From Paratinospora sagittata (lineage: Eukaryota > Streptophyta > Magnoliopsida > Ranunculales > Menispermaceae), in assembly GCA_035771175.1 (NCBI GenBank), contig CM069598.1, positions 12,444,539 to 12,508,538 of the forward strand: a DNA stretch of 64,000 nucleotides, read 5' to 3'. Under the pieces are notes generated by a model that was not told the DNA's origin, did no database searches, and was given only the letters and a program-made list of their open reading frames with translations. This document shows, piece after piece, positions 13,213 through 24,547 of the stretch (the first letter of the stretch is position 1; every line of letters starts with the position of its first letter). The position numbers and the translations under genes are program-made.

Positions 13213-15280
13213 ATTGGGAAGATGGAAGAGTCTCTCCTTTTCCTTAATTTATTATATATAAATGACCCTTTTCCTAAGAATGGGCAATATGCATGGTAAA
13301 TGTACAACACTTCTAATTAATTAAGATGAAAACTTGAAAATGTCATTACAGTGAAGTCCCATTTGATGTGTCTTTATCATTCAAACAAGCTGGTTAAGGG
13401 TCACTACCCTAGCAGGTAGAGATATATGTAGATGGACCTTTTCTTCTTATTAAAACCATCAAAAAGTTTACGCGTTTGGTGCTCTTAAATCTGTTAATAG
13501 AATGATCTCCAATGAGTTGGAAGTGGACCTTTTCCAACCAAAGCTTCTTAAAGGAGAGTAAGTAGTACAGTATCAGTGGTTTAAAATTAAAACAATCTGG
13601 GCCGTCGACGAATTGCTTTTATCAAATTTATGTTTTGATCCTTGTAACTGCATGATCAAAATAGGTTTGGAGCTTCCTTCCAGCTCTGCAATCACATGTA
13701 GCATTTCACTTAATTAAATTTGAACAATGCTAAAGAAAATAAAAATATCATATCATTTGTTACAAATCAATATCACATCAATTTTATGACTTAAATTTAT
13801 TTAAATAATATAATTTTTAATAAAAAAATTTAACGTAAAGATTATCCACATTAAATTTATAGTAATTTATAGTAAAATTTATAGTAATTTTAATTCTTTT
13901 AGTATTTTTTATTAAATTTGAGACGAAGTCAGTATTTGTGTGTACCCATGTAGATGTCCTTAATTAATATTCAATTGTTGCAACAATGCTTACTTTTGTG
14001 ATGGGTCACCCCCACATTGTTAGATACAGAAAAAAATTATCATACGAGGTGTAAATACAAATCTCTTTTCGACCTCAATTGTGGTTAATAAATTAAATAG
14101 ACAAAATACTGGTACAAGTTGACATCTAACTCCACCAGCATCAAGTAATTAAATGATCATGTCATCATCATTGACCCCATTTATGTTGAAAGAGTCATCC
14201 TAGCTAGTCTAAGCTTATACATGTAATTTGACTTCAATAGGTAACTGTTGTGTCTGACTCAGTCACCAAAACAAAAACTGTCTAACAAGGTCATATTTTT
14301 GAGTTGGAATGTGCAGAGGAAGGAAGGGGTGAATGCCTAAGAATGTTTTATTAGGAATTCTTTCAAATATTCCTTGCAATTCCACAACTCTCCTTTAGAC
14401 CTTGTTTAATAATAACAACAATGGTAACAAAAGAAACTGTAATGCAAGAAAAATAACAGAAAAACATAAAAAAATAACAATAATAATAAAAAAAAAGTGT
14501 GATCCTAGTACTTTTAAGTGTATGTCTTTCATGTTTCATACTTTCTTATTTTATTTTATTTTTTGGTTACCAAAATTTTGTCGACCAAAAGGTGACGGGA
14601 CTAGTCCTTTTAAATTCAAAAATTCGTAGAGCCATGTGCTTTCCTACTTAAGAGTGGTGGGCACAATAGCCATGAAATTCAACCTCAATTCAATTTCAAA
14701 CTCGAGACTCTTCCTCTCAACTACTATGCTACGAGATAGCCCATCTACCTACCCCTCTTAAGTTGTTTCATACAAAGTAATACTATTATACTTTCCTTAC
14801 TCGATCAAATTAAGATTGGCAGTGCACATGATGTTTTCCATCCACCCGACATCATTCATCTCTTTTATAATTAAAGATACAGAAGCAGTACTACTAGTGG
14901 ACGATTTAAAATGCCCATATGGAGGGCCTCGCATATCAAATGTTGCTTTCAGTTCATTGACAGCATTAATGGTGGGATTAGATACATAAATGGGACTCCT
15001 TGGATAATGTTGCACTGCCAACTCCTCTTTGACTCATCTTCCATTTGTACTACTTAATTAATTTATAACTTCTAAACATTTTTTTAACGACCATTACTTA
15101 TAATCCTTCTCTAAGGAGCACTCTTTCCCGAGCTTTCTTCTTACCTGATCTATAATTATAGATTTAGTTACAAACTTGCTTTTCGAAACATGTAAAATTT
15201 AAACCTTTAATTAATTAATCTCAACTATCAAGGTATCACAGAGAACATGTAAACCCATGTCAAACCACCTAATATATAGT

Positions 15281-15500
15281 ACCCTATTTGGAAGATTTTT
15301 TTTAAAATCAATTTTCAGATAAGTGCTTCTAGCTAGAAAAGCGTTTTTAAAAAAACTGATCTCTCTTAGCTTCTTATAAAAATAGAAAACTATTTTTTTT
15401 TTACTGCAGTTTTGCTAGAAGTAGGTATTGTCAAACATGTACCTCCTAAATTGCTTTTGCTCTAAAAACCCGTTGAAAAAACTCTCCTAAACAGGATCAA
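15281..15500. mobile_element. MITE with CCTRTTTRGGAGA ends
   Basis: Left end CCCTATTTGGAAGATTTTTTT and right end AAAAAACTCTCCTAAACAGG form inverted repeats around an AT-rich interior containing AAGCGTTTTTAAAAAAACTG. Related to the element at 10010-10195. Confidence 0.55.
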
Positions 15501-15770
15501 TAACTGATTAATTCTAAGTAAAAACAAATACCATAATTATGCCACTGGCACGATACACATTATTTCTCATGAAAAAACCAGTTGAACAGCAAGAAAAATG
15601 CATTAATTGTAAATGAGTCTTTAAACCTAGGAACACAAAAACTAAACCATTATTTAATTTTAATGAGTCTAGGAAAATATCAAGGGCTTTACTCTAAATA
15701 TATTAGCACTGCGATACAGAGATTAATTAATTGACGTGTTGGGGTTCAAGCTTGGCCATTGTCAAGGGGC

Positions 15771-15836
15771 TTATATTAGTACATATATCGCGAGGTTGAT
15801 CTCACTTATATTAGTACATATATCGCGAGGTTGATC
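15771..15836 (+). repeat. Two perfect 31-bp direct repeats
   Basis: A 31-bp unit beginning TTATATTAGTACATATATCG occurs at 15771-15801 and 15806-15836, separated by 4 bp. Confidence 0.9.
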
Positions 15837-17103
15837 CCAAGAACTTAGGTTAGTACGTATCTCATGCCCAAGTCCCATAGCATTTGTGTTTGAGAAAATG
15901 TTTTCTTTCTAAGTAATGTTACGTTTATTGAGATAAAAACTATAATACAAAGCATGACTTTATCACCTTTGAATTTGTATTAAATCACGCGACCAATACG
16001 TGAATCAATACAATTTAAAAACAATTTCAAGTTGACAGGGCACTATCATTGTATGTATCAATACACATTGAATGTTAGGCTTTTTATTGTATCCAAGATA
16101 GTAAGCAGCAGGGTTCCAAGTGAAAGATTACCAAACTTAACACAAACCACACAAAACATGTCGGTATGTTAGTTCTCATATTGTTCCATCATCCTTCTTC
16201 CCAACCCTTTCATCCACATCCATGCATTTGATTTTGGGTCCCTTAGGTCTGGATCTTTGCTCTCAGACACTAGCCCTTCATCCACATCACAGTAAAATCA
16301 TGTCCAATACAATTAATTAAATTTCTAGGACCCTCGAAACGCTAATATTATGGTTGGAGCATGTGTCTCAATTATACACAAAATTTGTTGCAAAATGGAC
16401 AGGAGCCACTTTGTTTAGGATAAGTTTGGAGTACTCAAACAATAATTGCATATCAAATAGAAAGGAACTTGTTGCATGAGATGTAATATGATCTTTCTTG
16501 ACCTTAGGAAGTGACTGAGTGTAAAAGTGATACTCAAGTGAGGGGACTAACATGTCATAAAAACATAGGGCTCTAGCATTTATTTTTGTCTATCTTATAG
16601 AACTATGTACATTTTTTTTTTTTTTCTAAAGTGAGGGGTATAGGAGGGCCCACCCCTACTAGTTTCTTAGAATACGACCATAAGTACTCAAAGGATATCA
16701 TTGTATGAGTTAAGAGGTTCGAACTTAGGATATATTATATAGTAGAATCTTATGTTCTTCAATTTTGACACTCATTGAGCTTAATGTTTGACAATACTAT
16801 TAATTTGTTATATTGGATCATATATAAACTAGACGTTCAAAATTAATGAATTTTCTTTTGACAGAAAAATTAATGAATAATTAAAGACAGATAATCTCAT
16901 GCCAAGACGTAAGACTGACCCTAATTATATATATAATGTCATAATAACCCCTCGTCTCATATAAAGTTGAGAAGATATGAACTTCTCGTCCCATATGACA
17001 AGGTAGATACCTGAGCTACCCATCATTAGCCTAGTCTCTATTAGATGTAACAAATTTTTATCAATATCAGCACTGACGTTTTGTAAGAATTATTAAGTGG
17101 TGC

Positions 17104-17256
17104 TATAAAAATATATTTGAAAAATACATATTGTTGATATTACTTTTAAAAATTATTAGATTATTTTAAATTATGTTTTGATAAATAATTCAAGACGATA
17201 TAATAATTTTAAAATAATATCAATAATACGTATTTATTAAGTATATTTTTAAAATA
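17104..17256. mobile_element. Palindromic foldback MITE
   Basis: The left arm (about 17104-17170: ATAAAAATATATTTGAAAAA, ATATTGTTGATATTA) is the inverse of the right arm (about 17190-17256: ATATCAATAATACG, AGTATATTTTTAAAA). The whole 150-bp segment can fold into one imperfect hairpin. No coding capacity. Confidence 0.6.
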
Positions 17257-18376
17257 TTTTCCTCGTTTAATACTATGGAGATCTAAGTTCACCGATTGCG
17301 CTGACAATTAAATTTCACCTTCCCAAGTTGGACTTCTGCCTAAATAAGCCTGGCTATGCAAGTGTTGCCACAAGTAAATTAAACTAAAATTTAGTCTTGA
17401 TCTTCGTTTGCATGTCGGTTCCTAGCCAAGACAAACAGGTTCCATGCCTAGGGCGGAGGACTGCAAGAGTCAACGGGTCAAGATTTTGCCAAGTGGTCCA
17501 TAGATAAACGGCCAAGTGGCCAAATACCTCAAATGTCTCTGCCTTCCCACGTGCTTGGAGTTTACAAGCTCTACATGGTTGCCAAGTTTTGCGTTGGTGC
17601 TCGTGTGCACCATTTTTTAAACAAAATCGCATCTTACCGTCTGCCCGAGCTGACTGTAATCCCTTCCGAGTAAGAACGACAGTTAACCTTAGCTGACGCT
17701 ATTGTTTTCTTCGTTCCGTCGAATCTAATAGCTAACACACAGCCCGCACCCATTAATCAAGATCTCGCGTGCCAGTTAATGAAACACTTCAGAGTGAAAA
17801 TGACGCAATCATCCCTTCTTTTATTTCTCTAACCGAAAGAAAGTGAGGGCAATATAGTCATTTTGTAAACTAATTAATCTACTTTAAGCTAAAGTAAAAG
17901 TAAACAACCGTGTCTGCCATTAATTATTCGTGAAGTACATAACTATAAAAACAAAACGCTCCGCTTCTAAGTTCTAATCAGATTTTGGCTACTCACAATT
18001 CCATCAATCTTATAACCACAACCTAATTAATCAAAGGACACCTGCAACATTCTGCAGATTTCGGTATACCATGTCAACGTGGCACTCATATATACCACTT
18101 TACAAATGCCGTATGGAGGAACCAATACGGACGATCTGATTGATTTTCTTTCTCCAGCTGTCCCGCGTCTTCTTTAGAGTCTTTCACCGAGCACTCCGCG
18201 TTTTAACGTTGACCAACAGACTCCTAACACTCGAAACTTTACTCAACGAATGTGTGGAATTACAAAAACACCCCTGAACATGACACTTGTGTCCCAAATC
18301 TTCTGGTCACCAAACTTTCACTCCCATGGGCCATATTGTCATATAATTTTCCTGCAAATTGCAGAGTCTCACTATC

Positions 18377-18384
18377 TATATAAA
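18377..18384 (+). promoter_or_regulatory. TATA box of the small membrane-protein gene
   Basis: TATATAAA sits about 93 bp upstream of the ATG at 18477, placing transcription start near 18410. The leader contains an AGAAGAAGAAG purine run. Confidence 0.7.
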
Positions 18385-18476
18385 GAACCACACCTGATTC
18401 CTCCACCAAGAATCCAAGAATCTAAGAAGAGCTAAATAGCAGAAGAAGAAGAAATTGGTTGGATTTGGGGTCTAAG

Positions 18477-18884
18477 ATGGCTCGATTCTTTCTCTTTGGG
18501 TTTGTTTTGGTGCAAGTCATGATGGGTGTAGCAATGGGTCATGATCAGCTCGGTGGTTCGGACCCAGATGCACCAATGGTTGGGACCAGTACTGGTGGGT
18601 TGACCCATCATGGGGTTAGATCAACTACTGGGTTGCCGGAGCCACCGGTGTCGGGAGCAGAAGCGTCGGAAGGGGAGGAGGCAGAGGCGCCGGAGATTAG
18701 ACGGATGGGACCGAATGATCAGCATCATCATCATCATCATCACTCGTCGGATAAGTCTATATACGGAGGAGGTGTCATCATTGGTGGACTTGCCACTGCG
18801 ATTTTCGCTGCTGTGTTTTGTTACATTCGGGTCACGAGGAAGCACAATGCGGATAGATCCGCTGGGAGTGGGAGCAAGGTCTGA
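18477..18884 (+). CDS. Small secreted/type I membrane protein with histidine tract, function unknown
   Basis: Single exon, 135 aa. The ATG at 18477 is the first after the TATA box; the frame is open slightly upstream but has no earlier ATG in the leader. Residues 1 to about 22 form a hydrophobic signal peptide (MARFFLFGFVLVQVMMGVAMG). Residues 24 to 80 are a low-complexity, Gly/Pro/Ser/Thr/Glu-rich segment without cysteine. Residues 83-89 are seven consecutive histidines. A glycine-rich transmembrane helix follows at about 95-117 (YGGGVIIGGLATAIFAAVFC), with a short basic tail (RVTRKHN). The layout predicts an N-out, C-in protein of the plasma membrane or secretory pathway. It resembles conserved plant proteins of unknown function, and I cannot name it. 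The mild acidity and Pro/Ser content suggest possible O-glycosylation; metal binding by the His tract is conjecture. Confidence 0.8.
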   Translation: MARFFLFGFVLVQVMMGVAMGHDQLGGSDPDAPMVGTSTGGLTHHGVRSTTGLPEPPVSGAEASEGEEAEAPEIRRMGPNDQHHHHHHHSSDKSIYGGGVIIGGLATAIFAAVFCYIRVTRKHNADRSAGSGSKV

Positions 18885-19778
18885 GGATTATTGGGTTTTT
18901 GGGTATATAAAATATAATATACACATATAATTTTTTTTTTATTTTTTTCTAGGTTTTTGGGGGTAGATTTTTTTAGTATAAAGTTTTATAATAGAAGGAG
19001 ATGGGATTGATCATATTTTTTAAATCTTTCTTTGTGAATATGAATAATACTTTTGGTTTTTTTTTTCGTGATTTATACTGAAAAAAAGAAAAGAAAAAAC
19101 AGAACAAATTATTATTGCAGAGAAGAATGGCTCTAAATGATATTATTGGATGATGTTTGTATGAAGATAGAAATCATCTTAATTTAAGTGCTAAATTGCA
19201 TTAGTTGAATTGAATCGTTTCTTTTTATTTTTATTTTTATAAGCTTAATACCCCAATTTAAAGGATCTTTATGATGATAAAAAGGAGAGTAAGTGTTAAA
19301 AAATGCTGCAGTCTGCAGTTTTAATTAGAATATGGGAGAACAAAGTGATTATTGATAAGTGTTCACTTGACAGAGAAACAGAGGATTTCTAGGCTCAAAA
19401 TGAAGTTATGTTAGATTTCAAAAAAATAAAAATAAAAAAATTTAAGAGTAAGTAAATACGTACGGCAACGAAGCTATATGTCCGTATTACGCAAGCAGAT
19501 CCACCCGCGTTTTCACAAAAAATTTGATTAATCTCCACTAACATAATGACACCTTAACTTGAACTCATGTATGACACTAAATGCCTTTTCTCAACGAATC
19601 AACAGCGCCGGAGCCCCCGCCAATCTTAAATATTATTAAATTGATAGGTTATGATTGGACTAGATCATAGAGCCCTAGAAATGTATCATCAAACATATTA
19701 TCACTTATAGCCAGCCTATCAAAATTTCTTTATTTGATAACACATAATTTAAACATATTTCTCCGCATTTCATATTAA
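18885..19778. other. 3' flank of the small gene; no gene seen
   Basis: AT-rich sequence with T-runs soon after the stop codon, then unique-looking DNA up to the LINE. No coding or RNA feature supported. Confidence 0.5.
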
Positions 19779-22700
19779 TACCCAATTGCATCAGTATCAT
19801 TGTGTATGCTGGACATGGGATTTTCCGGACAAGCCTATACTTGGAGTAGGGGTATAGGGGATCAGTTTAAGGGAGCTCGCCTGGATAGAGTTTTATGTAA
19901 TTTAGCTTGGAGGCATATGTTTGAGGACGCTAGAGTGATTCACCTTCCTAAACATCACTCCGACCATGTTCCTATCTTGGTTCGTTTAAAGGGTTCAAGT
20001 GCCACTATGAGGCCAACGCAGTTTAAATTTCAGGCAGCTTGGCTGACTCATCCGGGATTTTACGATGTCATTAAGGAGAATTGGAGTCGTGACCGATCTT
20101 TGGATACAAATAATCGGCATATAGCCTCGGTTCTTACTTCATGGAATAGAACCGAGTTTGGGAGTATTTCTAGGAGGAAGAAGAGGCTCTGGGCGAGACT
20201 TGCAGGCATTCAACGCGTCTTATCTAAATACCCTACACACCGTATTCATCTTTTGGAGTCTAAGCTTAAGAAGGAGCTGGACCTTGTTCTGTATCAAGAA
20301 GAACTTTCGTGGTTTCAGAAATCTAGAGCCGACTGGATCCTTTCGGGTGACCGCAATACCAAGTTCTATCACGCTACTACAGTCATTCGTCGGAGTAGGA
20401 ATGTCATTGGGAGGTTAAAAGGTGCAGATGGAAATTGGGTTTCAGATTCAGCTCAGTTGAAGCATCTAATTCAAGATTTTTATACCAGGTTATTTTCAAA
20501 AGAACCTTGCGGGGATATGTCTGATTTTCCTAAAGGGGGTTTTCCAATTCTAGATGGTGCTGTCATGGCAAGGATTCATCAGCCCTTTGAGATTGAAGAG
20601 ATTCGTCAGGCTTTATTTGATATGGCTCCCTTCAAAGCGCCAGGCCCGGATGGTATTCATGCAGGTTTTTATCAACGCCTCTGGCCTACAGTGGGGCCTT
20701 CTGTCTACAAGCTTGTTCAAGACTTTTGGGTGTCAGGAAAGCTTCCAGATGGGATCAATGATACTCTGTTGGTATTAGTGCCGAAGGTTCAGCATCTTGA
20801 ATTATTGACCCAGCTTAGACCTATAAGTCTCTGCAACGTGGGCTATAAACTGATTACAAAAGCTATGACAAATAGGCTAAAGATGATCCTCCCTAGTCTT
20901 GTTTCTCCCAACCAAAGCAGCTTTGTTCCTGGTCGCCAAATTACAGATAATGTCATTGTGTATCAAGAAGTCCTTCATTCAATGAGAACTAAGAAGAGTG
21001 GTGTTTCTCATATGGCAATTAAGATTGATCTTGAAAAGGCCTATGATCGATTATCTTGGGATTTTATTGAAGACTCGTTGAAGGAGATTGGTCTTGGTGA
21101 TGGGTGGATCCGAAATGTGATGCATTGTGTCTCTTCCTCTAGGATGTCGATTGTCTGGAATGGAGATCTTTTGGATTGTTTCTCCCCTGAGCGCGGAGTT
21201 CGGCAAGGGGATGCAATCTCGCCTTATCTTTTTGTTCTGTGTATTGAAAGATTGGGTCATTTGATTAATGGGGCAGTGGAGCGAAAAGAATGGAAACCCA
21301 TACAGCTTTCTCGTAATGGTCCTTCTATCTCCCACCTTTTCTTTGCAGATGATATGGTTTTGTTTGCGGAAGCATCTACAGAGCAGATAAAGGTTATTAT
21401 GAAGTGCCTGGATTTATTTTGTGCGTGCTCGGGCCAAAGAGTTAACTACCAGAAATCTCATATATTTGTATCTCACAATGTGGAAATTGCGGTGGCTCAA
21501 GACATATCTACTATCTCTGGTATTCCCCTTACGGACAACCTGGGTCGGTATCTTGGTGCTCCCTCCATTCATGGGAGGGTCCGACCTGCTGACTTTCAGT
21601 ACATCATTGAGAGAGTGACTACTCGATTGGAGGGGTGGAAGACAAAATTCTTGTCCTTTGCGGGTAGATTGGTTCTAGTTAAATCGGTGCTTAACTCTAT
21701 TCCCATGTACATCATGCAGACTATGATGTTACCAATAGGGGTGTGTAATACCATTGATAAATTAGTTCGACGTTTTCTATGGGGAGGGTCTAATGAGAAG
21801 CAGGGTGTCAACCTCATTAAGTGGGAAACCATCATCAAACCTATGGAGGACGGTGGTCTTGGCATTAAGAGTATGGCTTATATGAATTTGGCTTTTTTGG
21901 CCAAATTGGGATGGAGACTAATTACAGATAAGAATAGCTTTTGGGCCAGAGTTGTTTCCATGAAGTATCTGCATCGGGAAGCTACTATTGATAGGTTGCA
22001 GCCTAAGAATGGGGCTTCCAATGCGTGGCGGGGCATTGTTAAAGCCTCGCCTATTTTACGTAGCGGAGTGCGGGCTCTAGTTCGTAATGGTAAGGACACT
22101 CTTTTTTGGCTTGATACATGGGTAGGTGAAGTGGCCTTAATCAATATGAAAATGCGGGATTTGAGTTTGGTGGAGATGTATAGGCCTGTCTCAAGCTATT
22201 GGGTGCAGGGCTCAGGGTGGGACTGGAATGCTCTATCAGGTTTACTCCCTTTTGAGGTTGAAAATAAACTTGCTGCTGTGCTCTTATGGGAAGAGGAGGA
22301 GGTTGCAGATGACATATGTTGGGGAGCTTCTAAGAGTGGCATATTAACGGTGACCTCTGCTTATACTATTTCTACTGGTACTCTTATGAGAGATCCTAAT
22401 TCCCTTTGGAGGATGATTTGGAAGCTTAAAGCTCCTCAAAGATGCAAGACTTTTTTGTGGATGGTTGCGCATCGAAAGATCATGTGCAATGCTGAGCGGA
22501 TGAAAAGGGGTTTCACCATGGCATCTGACTGTATTGAATGTGTGGGATGTATCGAGGATGTTGATCATATTTTTCGAAATTGCTCTAGAGCCGTGCAATT
22601 ATGGAAGCGTCTATTGCAGCCAGTTGAGTATCATCTTCAGAGCAATATGGATTTTCATAGCTGGCTTGCTCATAATCTTGCTGGCGTTAATGATTGTAAT

Positions 22701-23472
22701 GTTGACTATGACTGGGCTTCCTACTTTACAGTTGCCGTGTGGGCTCTTTGGAAATGGAGGAATGATTTAGTATTTCGTAATCTTCGTTTTCACTTCGAGT
22801 ATAGCATGGCTTGGCTTAAAGGGCAAGTGGCTGAAATCATTCATGCTTTTCGTGCCCAAGTGGCGGTCCATGATGATGGCCTGATAGAGAGGGTGAAGAT
22901 GGTAGGCTGGTGTGCTCCCAACCATGGTTGGACTAAGCTTAATACTGATGGATGTCTTAAGAATGCTTCATCGCGAGCAGGGGGTGGCGGTCTTCTCCGT
23001 GACTATCGTGGTATGTGGTTGAGGGGGTTTGTGGCTAATATTGGTTCTTGTACTGCAACTGAAGCTGAACTATGGGCTGCTGTTCATGGCTTACGTCTTG
23101 CTTGGGAGGAGGGCCATCGTTCTATAGTTTTCGAAACAGATTCGGCTATGGTGGCTGGTTGGTTAAAAGGCAACAGTATGCCGCAGCTTAGCCTTTCCAA
23201 CTTGGTAAATGAGTGTAGAAGACTCCTTCAGAGAGATTGGATAGTTCAAGTTGAGCACATTTACAGAGAAGGTAATAGAGCAGCAGACTATTTGGCTACT
23301 GAGGCTTTGAAGTTCAATCGGGGAGTGCGTATCCTGTCTTCCCCTCCCCGTGGGTTATCCAATATTTTGAGGGAAGATGCAACTGGGGTTACTTGGCCTA
23401 GGAGAGTTCGAGATGTAGTGTGCTAGTTGTTCTTGCTGGGTATTCCCCCTCTTTTCCTTTCAAAAAAAAAAA
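19779..23472 (+). mobile_element. 5'-truncated LINE (plant L1-like non-LTR retrotransposon)
   Basis: The element begins within the endonuclease domain of ORF2 and ends at a short poly(A) (23462-23472) after CCTTTTCCTTTC-like sequence. It has lost ORF1, the promoter and most of the endonuclease, as expected from incomplete target-primed reverse transcription. No convincing target site duplication was found, so the exact left end (19779 is the first codon after an in-frame stop) is approximate. Confidence 0.85.
19806..23426 (+). CDS. LINE ORF2 fragment: endonuclease C-terminus, reverse transcriptase, RNase H
   Basis: An open frame of about 1,200 codons without a stop or frameshift; the first ATG (19806) is internal to the original protein. 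Residues 1-70 are the C-terminal part of an AP-type endonuclease, ending HHSDHVPILV. The reverse transcriptase covers about 270-540 with FKAPGPDGIHAGF, RPISLCNVGYKLITK, KIDLEKAYDRLSW, GVRQGDAISPYLF and catalytic FADDMVLF near residue 514. A zf-RVT zinc-binding segment at about 880-935 has CIECVGC...DHIFRNC. A C-terminal RNase H at about 1045-1170 keeps its acidic residues (LNTDGC, TEAELWAAVHGL, ETDSAMV, EGNRAADYLA). An RNase H at this place is typical of plant L1 lineages. The absence of disablements implies recent insertion, but the copy cannot be autonomous. Confidence 0.9.
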   Translation: MLDMGFSGQAYTWSRGIGDQFKGARLDRVLCNLAWRHMFEDARVIHLPKHHSDHVPILVRLKGSSATMRPTQFKFQAAWLTHPGFYDVIKENWSRDRSLDTNNRHIASVLTSWNRTEFGSISRRKKRLWARLAGIQRVLSKYPTHRIHLLESKLKKELDLVLYQEELSWFQKSRADWILSGDRNTKFYHATTVIRRSRNVIGRLKGADGNWVSDSAQLKHLIQDFYTRLFSKEPCGDMSDFPKGGFPILDGAVMARIHQPFEIEEIRQALFDMAPFKAPGPDGIHAGFYQRLWPTVGPSVYKLVQDFWVSGKLPDGINDTLLVLVPKVQHLELLTQLRPISLCNVGYKLITKAMTNRLKMILPSLVSPNQSSFVPGRQITDNVIVYQEVLHSMRTKKSGVSHMAIKIDLEKAYDRLSWDFIEDSLKEIGLGDGWIRNVMHCVSSSRMSIVWNGDLLDCFSPERGVRQGDAISPYLFVLCIERLGHLINGAVERKEWKPIQLSRNGPSISHLFFADDMVLFAEASTEQIKVIMKCLDLFCACSGQRVNYQKSHIFVSHNVEIAVAQDISTISGIPLTDNLGRYLGAPSIHGRVRPADFQYIIERVTTRLEGWKTKFLSFAGRLVLVKSVLNSIPMYIMQTMMLPIGVCNTIDKLVRRFLWGGSNEKQGVNLIKWETIIKPMEDGGLGIKSMAYMNLAFLAKLGWRLITDKNSFWARVVSMKYLHREATIDRLQPKNGASNAWRGIVKASPILRSGVRALVRNGKDTLFWLDTWVGEVALINMKMRDLSLVEMYRPVSSYWVQGSGWDWNALSGLLPFEVENKLAAVLLWEEEEVADDICWGASKSGILTVTSAYTISTGTLMRDPNSLWRMIWKLKAPQRCKTFLWMVAHRKIMCNAERMKRGFTMASDCIECVGCIEDVDHIFRNCSRAVQLWKRLLQPVEYHLQSNMDFHSWLAHNLAGVNDCNVDYDWASYFTVAVWALWKWRNDLVFRNLRFHFEYSMAWLKGQVAEIIHAFRAQVAVHDDGLIERVKMVGWCAPNHGWTKLNTDGCLKNASSRAGGGGLLRDYRGMWLRGFVANIGSCTATEAELWAAVHGLRLAWEEGHRSIVFETDSAMVAGWLKGNSMPQLSLSNLVNECRRLLQRDWIVQVEHIYREGNRAADYLATEALKFNRGVRILSSPPRGLSNILREDATGVTWPRRVRDVVC

Positions 23473-23625
23473 CTAGGCACGACGCCCAAACCATTAAAAT
23501 TCACCTGCGTTTTACTATTGAAAATCGTCACTGCATTAGTATAAGGGTGCGAATTAGGCTCATTTGGGCCAGCAGCCTGACCAATTTGAGTCTAAGAATA
23601 TTCTAACAAAGTCAGTTGGGCCAGA

Positions 23626-24547
23626 TTAATATTAAAAAAGAAGCTACTAAAACTATTCACTCATTCTACCCTTCCGTTCATTTTATCCACCTAAAAATTT
23701 AAAAACAACTAAACCCTATCTCTTCACCAACCTTAATTCCTAAAATACCCTTTTCACCATCTCTCCACTCTCCAACGCCTCTCTTCCCTTTCCTTTTCTC
23801 TCAATCTTCATTTCTTGCTTAATTTTAACCATTAAAGGAGTTAAATTAACGCTTTAAGACTTTTTGGCAAAAAAAAGGAGGAGATCTAACAGTAAAATTG
23901 AAAGATTTCGTGAAGAAAATCTCAAATATAAATCGGTGAGTAAATCTTTAATTTTTCAAGTTAGAAGTTGAATTTGTTATCTTATTTAGTGTTATTTGTT
24001 CATTTCTACTTAGATCTAGAACCTAAATCATGAAAAAATCCATTGAAATGTAGTGAAAAAGGGTTTTTTTGAAACACTTTTTCGAGGCTCGTAACGAGTT
24101 GTTCGGCCGACTAGGGCCGGATAGACTCGCCTTTGTCTGTCTGTGGTTGGACGGACAGAAACCCTTTGTTCGTCCCACAATGGACTGACAGATAAAAAAG
24201 AACTGTCGGTCCGTCCGTGGGGGGACCGTTTGTGGTGGGACGAACATAGGCATTTTGTCCGTCCCCCAACAGACGGACAATTCATTTTTTTTATTTTTAT
24301 ATTTACTCTAACGTATGACAACAAAATCGTAAAATAATATGATATAACTCTAAAAAAATCCAAAAAGTTATAAGTTTGAAGAAGATTGAAAGAGTTGAAG
24401 AGGTGGAGAGTTAGGGTTTGGTTGAAGAATGGATGAGTGAAGAGAGTGTGTGGGGGGTTTTGAATAATTTTTATGTGGTTAGTTTAGTAATTTTAGATAG
24501 ATAAGAACGAGTTGGTGGTTTCAGTAGCTTCCTATTAAAAAATATTG
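23626..24547. mobile_element. Foldback MITE-like element with terminal and internal inverted repeats
   Basis: Left end TAATATTAAAAAAGAAGCTA (then CTAAAAC) is the inverse of right end AGTAGCTTCCTATTAAAAAA (then TATTG). Subterminal pyrimidine-rich DNA on the left (CACCATCTCTCCACTCTCC) is mirrored by purine-rich DNA on the right (AAGAGGTGGAGAGTTAGGG). The GC-rich centre holds a second hairpin (24133-24280). The segment at about 12280-12600 looks like a degraded half-relative. Confidence 0.6.
24133..24280. repeat. GC-rich internal hairpin in foldback element
   Basis: The left arm 24133-24180 (TTGTCTGTCTGTGGTTGGAC ... TTTGTTCGTCCCACA) pairs with the right arm 24231-24280 (TGTGGTGGGACGAACATAGG ... 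AACAGACGGACAA) at most positions. The loop contains further GTCCGTCCGT repeats. It stands out from the AT-rich surroundings. Confidence 0.75.

Larger units (their letters stand above)
7516..18240. other. Long intergenic region without a supported gene
   Basis: About 10.7 kb of AT-rich DNA between XTH and the small membrane-protein gene. It contains the SINEs, MITEs, palindrome and duplications listed separately, plus (AT)n tracts at about 8327-8359 and 13171-13210. Small open frames at 11312-11715, 14797-15021 and 17384-17632 show no recognisable domain, signal or splice structure. Confidence 0.6.

Noticed and set aside
14797..15021. 74-codon ORF, minus strand
   Set aside because: No recognisable domain or gene context.
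17384..17632. 82-codon ORF, minus strand, with cysteines
   Set aside because: No domain, signal peptide or flanking exons; the composition reflects a locally GC-richer patch.
24023..24363. Overlapping ORFs on both strands around the GTCCGTC repeats
   Set aside because: Explained by the GC-rich hairpin of the foldback element, in which stops are rare by composition.
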